Of a stretch of 64,000 nt of DNA, positions 28,242 to 37,799 are shown one piece after another. The stretch lies in NCBI RefSeq assembly GCF_041260665.1, contig NZ_JBGCCT010000021.1, forward strand, positions 124,001 to 188,000, in the 5' to 3' direction. Position numbers and translations under genes: made by a program. Numbering within the stretch: the first letter of the stretch is position 1; each line of letters opens with the position of its first letter. Source of the DNA: Catenulispora sp. GP43. GTDB taxonomy: Bacteria > Actinomycetota > Actinomycetes > Streptomycetales > Catenulisporaceae. The notes beneath the pieces are model-generated. The model searched no databases, was not told the origin of the DNA, and was given only the letters and a program-made list of their open reading frames with translations.

Positions 28242-28256
28242 ACTGACACAGTCAGT
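28242..28256. promoter_or_regulatory. Inverted repeat upstream of the I36-domain gene
   Basis: ACTGAC and GTCAGT are separated by three bases, 67 bp before the start codon of the secreted protein gene on the minus strand. It is a short possible operator; the binding protein is unknown. Confidence 0.3.
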
Positions 28257-28314
28257 AGTGTCGCAGCCCTGGAGGTTGATCGCAGTACCTTGATTCAACA
28301 GACGAGGGCGCGTG

Positions 28315-29352
28315 TCATAGGCAGGCGCTGCCAAGGAGCCCTTCCCCGCGACAGGCCTCCGGCGGCGGCCCGAGCCACCCGAGCTCACTCGCACGCACCC
28401 CCATCTGGAAACGGCTCCGCGTCCCGAGCCGCCGCATGAGCTCCGAGGCCTTGCGCCCGACCGTCCGCGTGGACACCCCCAGGCGGCGCGCGATGTGCTC
28501 GTCGGTCTCGCCGTTGGCCAGCATCCGCAGGATCTCTCGCTCCTCGGGGCCCAGGCCCTGGGCGCCCCGCGGGCTGGGCAGGCCCAGCGGGCGGGCGGCG
28601 TTCCAGATCTGCTCGAAGAGCGCGCACATCGCCGAGACCGCGCCGGCTCCGGTCAGGACGGTGGCGCCGGCCGAGCTGTCCCGGGGGTCGATGGGGACCA
28701 GCGCGGTGGCACGGTCGACGATGATCAGGCGCAGGGGGACGGTGGGCGCTGTGCGGATCCGGCCGCCGATGCCGGCGAGCCAGTCGGTGTAGGCGATGCT
28801 CGCCGGGTCGTTGCGGATGCTGTTCAGGTAGACCGTGCGCATGGTGACGCCGCGCTCCAGCAGCGCCGCGTCGAGGGGCTTGCTGGCCGCCAGTGTGTCG
28901 GGGCGCTGGACTGGGTCCGGGACGAGGGCGAGCAGTTCGTTCTGGGCCTGCGCGGTCAGCGTCTTCAGACGGAGCCGCACCTCGTCGACCCCGATCAGCT
29001 CTTCGGTGACGGTGCGCTCGCCGCGGGGATGCAGCTCCGCGTATTCGGCGGTGAGCATGGCAACGGCGGCGCGGCCGCTCTCCAACTGATGCTGACGGGC
29101 CACCAACTCGGCCTGAAGCCGGGCCAGGAGCGATTCCAGTCCGACGTCAGGGGCCACCGGACGCAATGTCCGCGGATGCGCCGGCGAGGTCCGGAGCAAT
29201 GCCAGGCCGGACAGCTCGTCGAGGGCGGTGCGCACGTCACCCTCGGCCCAGCCCAGCGCCGCGCTGATGGCCTCGACACGGAGATCCGGCTCGCGCAACA
29301 GATACAGGTAGAGCTTCTCTGCCGCTGGCGAGACCCCGAAGGCTTCCAGCAT
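28315..29352 (-). CDS. LuxR-type transcriptional regulator with TrmB-like N-terminus
   Basis: 345 aa. The N-terminus is a winged-helix TrmB-like domain (MLEAFGVSPAAEKLYLYLLR). The middle resembles the effector/phospholipase-like segment of such regulators (LLALVPDPVQRPD, RTVYLNSIRNDP). The C-terminal 65 residues are a LuxR/GerE helix-turn-helix (LGPEEREILRMLANGETDEH, ARRLGVSTRTVGRKASELM). ATG 29352 has GGGGGAAGGG upstream. It lies 139 bp upstream of the secreted I36 gene on the same strand and may control it. Confidence 0.85.
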   Translation of the reverse strand: MLEAFGVSPAAEKLYLYLLREPDLRVEAISAALGWAEGDVRTALDELSGLALLRTSPAHPRTLRPVAPDVGLESLLARLQAELVARQHQLESGRAAVAMLTAEYAELHPRGERTVTEELIGVDEVRLRLKTLTAQAQNELLALVPDPVQRPDTLAASKPLDAALLERGVTMRTVYLNSIRNDPASIAYTDWLAGIGGRIRTAPTVPLRLIIVDRATALVPIDPRDSSAGATVLTGAGAVSAMCALFEQIWNAARPLGLPSPRGAQGLGPEEREILRMLANGETDEHIARRLGVSTRTVGRKASELMRRLGTRSRFQMGVRASELGWLGPPPEACRGEGLLGSACL

Positions 29353-29723
29353 CCCTTCCCCCGTGCGATAGAAGATCTGCGCGAACGTCAGTATGCGGTG
29401 GCTGACATACAGCGAGCAAGGATTTCGGGCACAATAAATATCAGTACCCTGTTTCGGCCATCTTCCACGCACAATCGCCGAAGCTGCCTGCCTACCACAG
29501 TTGGTGACAGGGGTATGACATCCCGTAGCGGCTGTCCGAACCCCGACAGGGCTGCCTCCGGACAGCGCCGAGGACTTCCGGTGGGCGCGTCCGGTAGCCC
29601 AGGGTCGTTCTCAGCGGCGGTTCCACGTGGGCCTGGACCATTGACGCGCTGCCCAAATGTTCCGCATGAGAGGCGGTTCATGACGCCGCCACGGCGGTAA
29701 CCTCCCCGGAGGAGGCGAAGCGT
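29353..29723. other. Intergenic region without a gene
   Basis: Divergent spacer between the LuxR regulator and the lipoprotein gene. No convincing coding frame, repeat or RNA gene was seen; it should hold both promoters. The lipoprotein start has GGAGGAGG 12-15 bp upstream. Confidence 0.5.
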
Positions 29724-30362
29724 ATGAACCGCATCACGGCACCGATGGTCCTGATCGTCTCGGCACTGCTTGTCGCCTGCTCCTCATGTTCCTCGTCGAC
29801 ATCGTCGCCAACTTCGACCTACCAGGGCCAGCAGACCCACCAGGGCCAGCAGTCTGCCGCGCAGCTCAAGGCCGCGGCGCTCGTGACGTCCGATCTGCCG
29901 TTCGGTTGGGCGGTTTCGCCGCCGTCCGCGGACAGTTCGGTGACGGCTCCGTGCTCGGCGATCACGGCGGACGGGAGCAAGCAGCTCCCCGCGCAGGCCG
30001 AGGCTGATTTCCAGCAGTCGGAAGACGGGCCGTTCCTTCAGGAGATCCTTGCCTCCGGACCCGACACACAGGTTCGCGACCTGTGGTCGTCGATGCAGAA
30101 AACGGCGATCGCGTGCTCCGCGCCGATGGCCGGCTCCGACTCGACGCGCGTTTCCGCGACGACGTTCCCGTCCTACGGCGACGCGAGTTATGCCTTGCAC
30201 CTGGCCGCGAACAGGTCCGGCGTGAGCTACGGCGGCGACGTCGTCGTCATCCGCAAGGGGCAGATGTACATCGAAGTCGCCGTCTTCGGCGTCGGAGGCG
30301 TCTCCGCTTCGCTGGTCCAGGAGCTGGTCGGTACGGCCGTCCACAAGGCTTCCCAGTCCTAA
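29724..30362 (+). CDS. Putative lipoprotein, function unknown
   Basis: 212 aa. The lipobox is LLVAC with Cys at about 19, followed by a Ser/Thr/Gln-rich linker. The mature region resembles the actinobacterial PknH-like or sensor-type extracellular fold (TSDLPFGWAV, then TFPSYGDASYALHL, then VVVIRKGQMYIEVAVFG), which has been found in many surface lipoproteins. Two cysteines (near 77 and 130) could form a disulphide. The role is unknown. Confidence 0.7.
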   Translation: MNRITAPMVLIVSALLVACSSCSSSTSSPTSTYQGQQTHQGQQSAAQLKAAALVTSDLPFGWAVSPPSADSSVTAPCSAITADGSKQLPAQAEADFQQSEDGPFLQEILASGPDTQVRDLWSSMQKTAIACSAPMAGSDSTRVSATTFPSYGDASYALHLAANRSGVSYGGDVVVIRKGQMYIEVAVFGVGGVSASLVQELVGTAVHKASQS

Positions 30363-30462
30363 CGGGTCTCCAGTTCCCTTTAGCGCCGCTTCGATGCTAC
30401 CTTGGCCGTGAGAGTTAACGGGACCTTGGTTCCGTTAGTGACGCGTGAGGTGGGAGTTCGCC

Positions 30463-31506
<1,044 letters not shown>

Positions 31507-31517
31507 ACCCGAAGTGT

Positions 31518-31547
31518 GGCGGGCACCGCTCTCTATCGGCGCCCGCC
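31518..31547. terminator. Terminator hairpin between convergent genes
   Basis: Stem GGCGGGCACCG / CGGCGCCCGCC (10 of 11 pairs) around an 8-base loop. CCCTTTTCC follows on the + side. It separates the aldo/keto reductase from the convergent YbjQ-like gene. Confidence 0.65.
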
Positions 31548-31573
31548 TGATGGCCCTTTTCCTTTACCGCTTC

Positions 31574-32401
31574 TCAGCCTGACAGCGGCATCGTCATCTG
31601 CGGCGACACCGGCGAGACGTCCTGATGCAGCTTGCTGACCGCGGTACCCATCGCGAAGAACTCGATGGCGTGCTCGCCCCACACCCAGTCGTTCTCGTGC
31701 ACCGTGACGCCGACGATGCCGTCCGCGCCGACCTGGTTGCCCTCGTACTGCATGCGGCTCATGGCGATCTCGCGCGCGTCGTAGACCGCTTGCGTGTAGG
31801 TGCCCAGCTCCGTGTTCTGGCCCGAGGCCTGGAGCGCCTGCCGGAAGGTGAGGTGCGCGACGTGGTAGACACAGGTCCCCAGCACCAGCGCCCGCGGCAC
31901 CCAGCCGTGCTGCCACAAAGTCCAGAAGTCCTGCCCCGACAGGTGCGAGGTGAACGGCCGCCCCGCAGGCGTCCGCAACGGCATGTTGCTGTTCTCGGCC
32001 TTCACCGCAGTCCCCACCGCGACGAACTCCATGATCTCGGCCGAGAACGCATACCGCCGCGCCCGCACCTCCACCCCGATGATCCCGTCGGCACCGAGCA
32101 TGTCGGCCTCAGCCTCCATACGCGCCATCGCCAACTCCCGCGCGGTGTACATCGCCTGCGTCAGGACGGACAGCTCCTGACTGGTGTTCCACCGCGTGGG
32201 CTGAATACCGATGTGGTAAATGCTCGTCCCCATCACCAGCCCGACAGGCGTGAAGCCCGCCTGCGTCGCCAGCACGAACTCATTCACCGACAGGTCGGAG
32301 GTGAAGCAGGGGCGCCCCTGCTGCGACTGCGCGAGCCGCCCCCTCGCCGATTCCGGCAGGGGCTGTTGCTGCTGGGATATCGGTCCATTCTGCTGTGCCA
32401 T
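31574..32401 (-). CDS. Tandem YbjQ-like (DUF74, heavy-metal-binding fold) protein
   Basis: 275 aa with two copies of the YbjQ/DUF74 domain. The first copy reads LVMGTSIYHIG, then QAMYTARELAMARMEAEADM, then GADGIIGVEV. The second reads LVLGTCVYHVA, then QAVYDAREIAMSRMQYEGNQ, then GADGIVGVTV. Single-domain YbjQ proteins form pentamers of unknown function; this one is an internal duplication. ATG 32401 has GAGGAGAGA upstream. The N-terminal 30 residues are Gln-rich and probably disordered. Confidence 0.8.
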   Translation of the reverse strand: MAQQNGPISQQQQPLPESARGRLAQSQQGRPCFTSDLSVNEFVLATQAGFTPVGLVMGTSIYHIGIQPTRWNTSQELSVLTQAMYTARELAMARMEAEADMLGADGIIGVEVRARRYAFSAEIMEFVAVGTAVKAENSNMPLRTPAGRPFTSHLSGQDFWTLWQHGWVPRALVLGTCVYHVAHLTFRQALQASGQNTELGTYTQAVYDAREIAMSRMQYEGNQVGADGIVGVTVHENDWVWGEHAIEFFAMGTAVSKLHQDVSPVSPQMTMPLSG

Positions 32402-32563
32402 CAGTCTCTCCTCGTGCACTCGTCGCGCGTCGGCGCCGACAGCCAGCCGGCGCACTGATCGTAGAACGGGAAGCCCTCATGCACGCCCGCCGACCAGCCC
32501 GTATCGCGCGCCAGGAAACGACAACGCTTCAAGTTCGTCAGCGGGCTGTGGCACCCTCATTGC

Positions 32564-33466
32564 ATGGCACGAACGTTTGGGCATGTTCCGGGCTACCCAG
32601 AGGGAACAACCTTCAATAACCGTCATGCCGCACATGAGGCAGGCGTTCATAGGCAGACACAGGCCGGCATCACGGGAACCCCGCTTGAAGGCGCTGAATC
32701 CATCGTCTTGAACGGCGGCTACAAAGACGATGAGGACTACTGGGACACGATCGTCTACACCGGTCACGGAGGGCAAGACGCTCGCGGGAACCAAGTCGAC
32801 GATCAGTCATTCGACGATCCGGGCAACGGGGCGCTGGTGCGCAGCGCCCTCGAACGACAGCTCGTGCGAGTCCTCCGTGGACCCGAGGGCGACAGGGATC
32901 ATTCCCCTCCCTCCGGTTACCGCTACGACGGTCTGTACTCGGTCGAGCGGTACTGGATGCAGGACGGGCTAGACAACTTCAAGGTCTGTCGTTTCCTCAT
33001 GGTCAAGGTCCTCGAGGACGAGAACGGCCGACCCTACCTCAGCCACTCGCCAGGTGACGAAGGCCTCGACGCTGAAGATGAAGCCGGCCCCGCACCCCGG
33101 GTACCGAATACGGGTAGCCGCGTCGCTCGCAAGAGTTCGGTCATAGACCAGGTCAAGTCATGGCATAAGAACCAGTGCCAGATCTGTGGCAAGACGCTCA
33201 AGGTTGCCGGCGGCGCGTCGTACAGCCAAGGGGCACACATTCGTGGTCTAGGCAAGCCGCACTACGGCCCAGACGCTACGAGCAACGTCTTGTGCCTCTG
33301 CCCGAACGATCATGTCCTCTTCGACAACGGTGCCCGTTACCTCACGGATGACTTCCAGATCATCGACGCGATCGATGGCCACACGGTTGGTGTGCTCCGC
33401 CAGCATCGGAGTCACAAGATCGACAGTAACCATGTGCGATATCACCGTAGTTTGTGGGTTGCCTGA
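32564..33466 (+). CDS. SRA (YDG)-HNH modification-dependent restriction endonuclease
   Basis: 300 aa. The N-terminal domain (about 5-165) is a SRA/YDG fold that flips out modified cytosine: it has the opening GHVPGYPEGTTF, IVYTGHGGQD at 63-72 and GYRYDGLYSVERYW at 118-131. The C-terminus (about 185-300) is an HNH nuclease with CQIC at 205-208, AHIRGLG with His225, and LCLCPNDHVLFDNG. This two-domain architecture is that of type IV-like enzymes (TagI/ScoMcrA group) which cut DNA carrying 5-methyl- or hydroxymethylcytosine, so it should restrict foreign methylated DNA. It is a stand-alone gene with a strong terminator. Confidence 0.88.
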   Translation: MARTFGHVPGYPEGTTFNNRHAAHEAGVHRQTQAGITGTPLEGAESIVLNGGYKDDEDYWDTIVYTGHGGQDARGNQVDDQSFDDPGNGALVRSALERQLVRVLRGPEGDRDHSPPSGYRYDGLYSVERYWMQDGLDNFKVCRFLMVKVLEDENGRPYLSHSPGDEGLDAEDEAGPAPRVPNTGSRVARKSSVIDQVKSWHKNQCQICGKTLKVAGGASYSQGAHIRGLGKPHYGPDATSNVLCLCPNDHVLFDNGARYLTDDFQIIDAIDGHTVGVLRQHRSHKIDSNHVRYHRSLWVA

Positions 33467-33484
33467 CCTCGCCGTGAACAAGAA

Positions 33485-33510
33485 TGCCGCCGGATCACGA
33501 TCCGGCGGCA
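33485..33510. terminator. Terminator hairpin after SRA-HNH gene
   Basis: Perfect 11-bp stem TGCCGCCGGAT / ATCCGGCGGCA around the 4-base loop CACG, 19 bases past the stop codon. Confidence 0.75.
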
Positions 33511-33684
33511 TCAAAAATAGCTTGAAGGACACGACGGACAGCCGCCGGCTACATCAACCGAATGGCCTAGACACCATCGGGCTTCCGCAGGTACGCGACG
33601 CCGCGCCGCTCCGCCCAGGTCCTGGTCCCGCCGCCCAGGCCTAGGGTGGGGAGGAGGCTTCCGACTCCGGAAAGGAGTACGGCC

Positions 33685-34275
33685 ATGTCCGTCGGAGTCA
33701 CATTGGAATTCCCGGCCGCCACCACCGAGCAGTACGACACCACATGCGCACTGATGGGCCTCACACCGCGTGGACCGGGTCCGTCGGGGCTGTTGTTCCA
33801 CTGGGCGAGAGTCGACGGCGCCGGCATGGTACTCACCGATGTCTGGACCAGCCGCGAACGCTTCGAGGAGTTCGCCCGCGACCAGATCGCGCCGCTCAGC
33901 CGGCAGGCGGGCGTCACGGAACCGCCGACGACCACGTTCGACGACGTCTACAACTACCTTGGCGCCGGCCCGCTCGCGGACACGATCACCCCCATAGCGG
34001 TGGTCATGGAGTTCGAGGGCGAGATGCGCCAGTACGACGAAGTGATGGACCTGATGGAATTCGCCCCGCAGAGCACCGGCGCGGACGGCGGCCTGTTCCA
34101 CTGGGTCACCGAGACCGAGGGCGGCGCGCGCACCACCGACGTGTGGCAGGACCGCGCCACGTTCGACGCGTTCGCCGAGTCCCACATCATCCCGTACACC
34201 GCGAAGGTCGGCGTCGCACCCGCCACCTCGGTGACGATGTACGACGTCTACAACTACTTCACCGCGGGCGCGTAG
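33685..34275 (+). CDS. Tandem dimeric alpha/beta-barrel (ABM-like) protein
   Basis: 196 aa with two similar halves. The first contains VTLEFPAATTEQYDTTCALM and the second VVMEFEGEMRQYDEVMDLM; each then has LFHW, a TDVW strand, a helix with FARDQI or FAESHI, and ends in YDVYNYxxAG-like sequence. This is the ferredoxin-like dimeric barrel fold of antibiotic-monooxygenase/EthD-type proteins, here fused as an intramolecular pair. ATG 33685 has AAAGGAG upstream. It is followed by a second small ABM-like gene. No substrate is inferable. Confidence 0.65.
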   Translation: MSVGVTLEFPAATTEQYDTTCALMGLTPRGPGPSGLLFHWARVDGAGMVLTDVWTSRERFEEFARDQIAPLSRQAGVTEPPTTTFDDVYNYLGAGPLADTITPIAVVMEFEGEMRQYDEVMDLMEFAPQSTGADGGLFHWVTETEGGARTTDVWQDRATFDAFAESHIIPYTAKVGVAPATSVTMYDVYNYFTAGA

Positions 34276-34335
34276 CGGTGCCGACCGACGGCACGCGATG
34301 GACCGCTCCCGCGAGATAGGCAAGGAGGTGCGAAG

Positions 34336-34647
34336 GTGACGGCGTTCATCCAGATCATGGAATACGAGACGAGCCACGCCAAGGAGTTCGACGCGCTGCT
34401 CGACGAATGGATCACGGCGACCGAAGGCAAGCGAACGGCCACCCACGACGTGCACACCCAGGACCGGGACCACTCCGGCCGCTACGTGGACATCATCGAG
34501 TTCCCGTCCTACGAAGCGGCGATGCGGAACAGCGAGCTGCCCGAGACCCAGCGCATCGCCGGGCAGATGCGCGAGCTCTGCGACAGCGAGGTGCGGTTCA
34601 TGAACCTCGACGTCTTGCGCGACGAGGCACTGGTGGGCAGTAAGTGA
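34336..34647 (+). CDS. Small ABM-like protein, function unknown
   Basis: 103 aa, GTG start with AAGGAGG upstream. The short alpha/beta pattern (TAFIQIMEYETSHAKEFDAL, then GRYVDIIEFPSYEAAMRNSE, then EVRFMNLDVLRDE) suggests a dimeric ferredoxin-like barrel. It is probably co-transcribed with the tandem protein 60 bp upstream and ends just before a very strong terminator. Confidence 0.65.
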   Translation: MTAFIQIMEYETSHAKEFDALLDEWITATEGKRTATHDVHTQDRDHSGRYVDIIEFPSYEAAMRNSELPETQRIAGQMRELCDSEVRFMNLDVLRDEALVGSK

Positions 34648-34664
34648 GACGTGTTCGGAAACGC

Positions 34665-34702
34665 CGAATGCGGCGCCATCTCGAAAGATGGCGCCGCATT
34701 CG
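34665..34702. terminator. Strong terminator hairpin
   Basis: Perfect 17-bp stem beginning CGAATGCGGCGCC, closed by a CGAA loop at 34682-34685, 18 bases after the preceding stop codon. The facing gene remnant on the minus strand also ends here, so it could serve both directions. Confidence 0.85.
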
Positions 34703-34721
34703 CAAATACAACCGCTGCCCT

Positions 34722-35735
34722 CTAACCGCGCCCGGAGTGCTCCCCGAAGAAGGCCCGCATTCCACCGGCGAGCAACTCGGGCTCCTCGAACGGCAGGAAG
34801 TGACCGCCGACCGTCGCCGAACGCCGGCGCCGCACGTCGCCGCAGCTGCGGTGCCATCCGGCGTGGATATTCGCGGTCCTCGATCCCCAGTGTCGCGGCG
34901 AGCGGGACGGTGGCAATGGGCGCGGCTCGTTGTGGTGGTAGCCGAAACGGGTACGGAACGACGAGCCGATGCATCCGGTGAACCGGTACAGCGCCACCAG
35001 CGTCAACAGGTCGTCGCGGCTGAAACGGGGCTCCAGCCTCCCGTCGTGGCCGGTCCACGCGTAAGAACTTGTCGAGGATCCAAGCCGCCAGACCGATCGG
35101 CAAGTCGTTGAGCGACGCCGCGGCAGTGTCCGGACGTGTCTCTTGCATCGCGCTGTAGCCGAAGTCGGACTCGTCGAACTTCTTCAGCGAGTCCGTCAAG
35201 GCCTGCTCGTCCGGATCGAGCGGGGGTCGGCCGGGCCGACGGTGGGCATCTTCGCGTGCAGCAGGTGGATCCCCGAAACTGCTCGGGATGCCGGATCGCC
35301 AGCCAGTTCGTGATATCGGTCCCGACGTCCGAGCCGTATGCGCCGAACCGGTCATAGCCAAGCTCCGTCATCAGCTTCGCCCAGACGTCTGCGATCGCCG
35401 CCCGCGTGTGCGGACCTTGCAGCGGATCGGAGAAGACCAACCCCGGACGTGGACGGGGATCACCAGGTCAAAGTCTTCCGCCAGCAACGGTGACAGCTTT
35501 AGCAACTCGGTGAACGCGTTCGGCCAACCATGGCTCAACAATAAGCATTCAACTCCGACTCGAAGCCCGCCAGTCGAACTCCTCCCGCCAGTACCGACCC
35601 AGCTCAGCCAGGTAACCGCAGTCCATCCCGGCCGACCACGGCTCCCCCGGCGTCGGGTGCGGCAGCTGGGTGCGCGCCAGGCGCTCCCGCAGATTGGCGA
35701 GGGCATCCTCTGCCGAACTGCTTGTATCCCCACCA
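34722..35735 (-). pseudogene. Epoxide hydrolase, decayed by multiple frameshifts
   Basis: Pieces of one alpha/beta-hydrolase (epoxide hydrolase family) appear in order on the minus strand but in different frames. The N-terminal LANLRERLARTQLPHPTPGE and ELGRYWREEFDWRA lie near 35560-35700. SHGWPNAFTELLKLSPLLAE (oxyanion HGWP) is at about 35470-35540. YGSDVGTDITNWLAIRHPEQ follows at about 35270-35350, with the nucleophile-elbow region altered. ESDFGYSAMQETRPDTAAAS and GLAAWILDKF lie at about 35060-35180, and the C-terminal GGHFLPFEEPELLAGGMRAF at about 34745-34810. At least three frame changes are needed, so the gene is dead. Confidence 0.8.
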
Positions 35736-36173
35736 GACACAGTTTTCACCGTAGTCGATACTGGCGCAGAGCGCTTGGCCGATCGCAGAGCGCGATCCTG
35801 GCGGAGAATCGCAAACCCGCTTCTCGCAAGTCCGACCAAAACGCAAATGCTCGCCCCTGATCGATCACCCGATCCGTTGGCCCTCGAACTCGAACGCCAC
35901 CAACTCCTCACGCGTGACGATCGGCACGTCCCCGCGTGCTTGCAGCCACGCGAACGTCGCCTCACGGAACCGCCTGTCGAACGCCTCACTTCGAACGCTG
36001 TTACGCCCCACGCCGGCACCTTCCCACGACGGCCGGCACGGGGTCCACCGGAGCGGCCGGCATCCCGTCCGGACGAGCCGCAATCGCAGGGTTGACCCGA
36101 TTCCACACGATGGCGGGCCATCACGTGTCCGATTCACCCGTTTGGCTCTGAGCCGACCCACCCGGCTGCCACA
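35736..36173. other. Intergenic region upstream of the Wadjet operon
   Basis: About 440 bp without a convincing gene. It lies between the 5' end of the decayed epoxide hydrolase and jetA and should contain the jet promoter; no operator-like palindrome stands out. Confidence 0.4.
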
Positions 36174-37799
36174 ATGGACGCCGTGACCGACGTGCCGACG
36201 CCGCAGCCGTTCGCCTATCTCGGCGCCCCGAACGCGCAGCTCTACAGCACGGCGCTCAGCGTTTTCGCCCTGGCCAAGCAGCGCTTCACGGTGCATCTGC
36301 GGCCCGAGGACGTCCTGGCCGACTGGCCACGAAACTCCGATCCGATCGTCCCGCCCGCCGACGTCCCGCCGCTTCCCGACCCGGACGCCCTGATCCAAGC
36401 CCTCGACAAGCTCGTCGAATGGGGCAACCTCCGCTCCGACGCCGACACGGGTCGGGTGACCACGGTCGAGGACTTCAACCGCGCCCGCAAGATCTACCAG
36501 CTGACCCGACACGGCCAAGCCGCGCTTTCCGCGATCGAGCACTATGAACAGGCCCTCGGTCTTCGCGGGCGCCTGCAGACAGTGGCCCTGGCCGACATCG
36601 CCGAACAGCTCACCGCCCTCCTGGTCCACGCCGAGGCATCGGAGGCACCGGACCAGGCCACCGTCGGGCTGCTGCTGTTCGCCCTCACCGAACGCTTCAC
36701 CGGCCTGGCCGACAACGCTGAAGCATTCATGTCCTCGCTCCGCCGCGCGGTGGACTTCACCGACGGCGACGAGGACGCGTTCCTGGCCTACAAGGACCGG
36801 CTGATCGAGTACATCGACAAGTTCATCGCCGACCTGGCCAACCGCGGCGCACAAATCGCCGGATTGATCGAGAGGATCGAGACCGCTGGGATAGTGCGGA
36901 TTCTGGAGGCCGCCGCCCGCCGTGAGGCGGTGGACGCCGTGCCGGACCACCACGCGGACGCCGACAGTTTCGACACCTACACCGCCGCGGTCCAATCGGC
37001 GGTCCGTGACTGGGAGAACCGCTGGCGCGGGCTTCGCGAATGGTTCGTCAGCGCCGGAACCCGACGCCCGTCCCAGGCCCGCCTGCTGCGCAACGCGGCG
37101 GTCAGCGGCATCACCAATCTGGTGAACACCGTGGCCGTCCTCAACGAACGACGCGGCGGCCGCTCGGACCGGTCTGCCGACTTCCGCGCGCTGGCGCGGT
37201 TCTTCGCCCAGGCTCCGGACGACGGCGCGGCACACCGGCTCTGGCGTGCGGCGTTCGCCCTCGCCCCGGCCCGTCACCTGACAGTCGACGCCCAGACCGA
37301 AGACGCGTGGGAGGCCGCCGAATACCAGCCAGGAACCCCGTGGGCCGATGCCGAACCCCTGCGGATCAGCCCCAGGCTGCGCGAGACCGGTTCCTACGAG
37401 CGGCGCGGCAGCGCGAACAAGGCGATCGACCGTGAAGCAGGCCGTCGGAAACTCGCCGAACTGGCCGAACGCCAGGCAGCCGAGATCGCCGAGGCCCGGC
37501 GCCTATTGGCCACCGACGGCCCGGTCCTCCTGTCGGAGCTGGCCGGCCCGGACGGCCTGGATCCGCGTGCGTTCCAGCTGTTCCTGTCCGTCCTGGGAGA
37601 CGCGCTGGCCGCGCGCCGCCCCGGCGTCTCCACGACGACGGCCACCAGCGGCGACGGCACGATGGAGATCCGGCTCAAGCTCGTCGACGCCGCGAGGATC
37701 GTGCGGATCCCGACCGCAGACGGCACGCTGTCCGGCCCGGAACACGTGATCGAGATCATCGACCTGTCCGCGCACGGCCGGGAGGACCGGCACCGATGA
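36174..37799 (+). CDS. jetA: Wadjet type II protein JetA (DUF2397/TIGR02677)
   Basis: 541 aa, DUF2397/TIGR02677 family; kleisin-like role in the Wadjet SMC complex is inferred from the family. The N-terminal winged-helix-like part is FAYLGAPNAQLYSTALSVFA, then LDKLVEWGNLRSDADTGRVT, then FNRARKIYQLTRHGQAALSA. The middle is helical (ERFTGLADNAEAFMSSLRRA, then YKDRLIEYIDKFIADLANRG). The C-terminus reads AVLNERRGGRSDRSADFRAL, then RISPRLRETGSYERRGSANK. ATG 36174 is used; GTG 36183 is an alternative. The stop overlaps jetB (ATGA). It is the first of four coupled genes whose products recognise and cleave invading plasmids. Confidence 0.9.
   Translation: MDAVTDVPTPQPFAYLGAPNAQLYSTALSVFALAKQRFTVHLRPEDVLADWPRNSDPIVPPADVPPLPDPDALIQALDKLVEWGNLRSDADTGRVTTVEDFNRARKIYQLTRHGQAALSAIEHYEQALGLRGRLQTVALADIAEQLTALLVHAEASEAPDQATVGLLLFALTERFTGLADNAEAFMSSLRRAVDFTDGDEDAFLAYKDRLIEYIDKFIADLANRGAQIAGLIERIETAGIVRILEAAARREAVDAVPDHHADADSFDTYTAAVQSAVRDWENRWRGLREWFVSAGTRRPSQARLLRNAAVSGITNLVNTVAVLNERRGGRSDRSADFRALARFFAQAPDDGAAHRLWRAAFALAPARHLTVDAQTEDAWEAAEYQPGTPWADAEPLRISPRLRETGSYERRGSANKAIDREAGRRKLAELAERQAAEIAEARRLLATDGPVLLSELAGPDGLDPRAFQLFLSVLGDALAARRPGVSTTTATSGDGTMEIRLKLVDAARIVRIPTADGTLSGPEHVIEIIDLSAHGREDRHR

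Noticed and set aside
33511-35361. A 616-codon minus-strand frame
   Set aside because: Only a short part (QALTDSLKKFDESDFGYSAM) is real, belonging to the decayed epoxide hydrolase; the remainder is antisense to the ABM-like genes.
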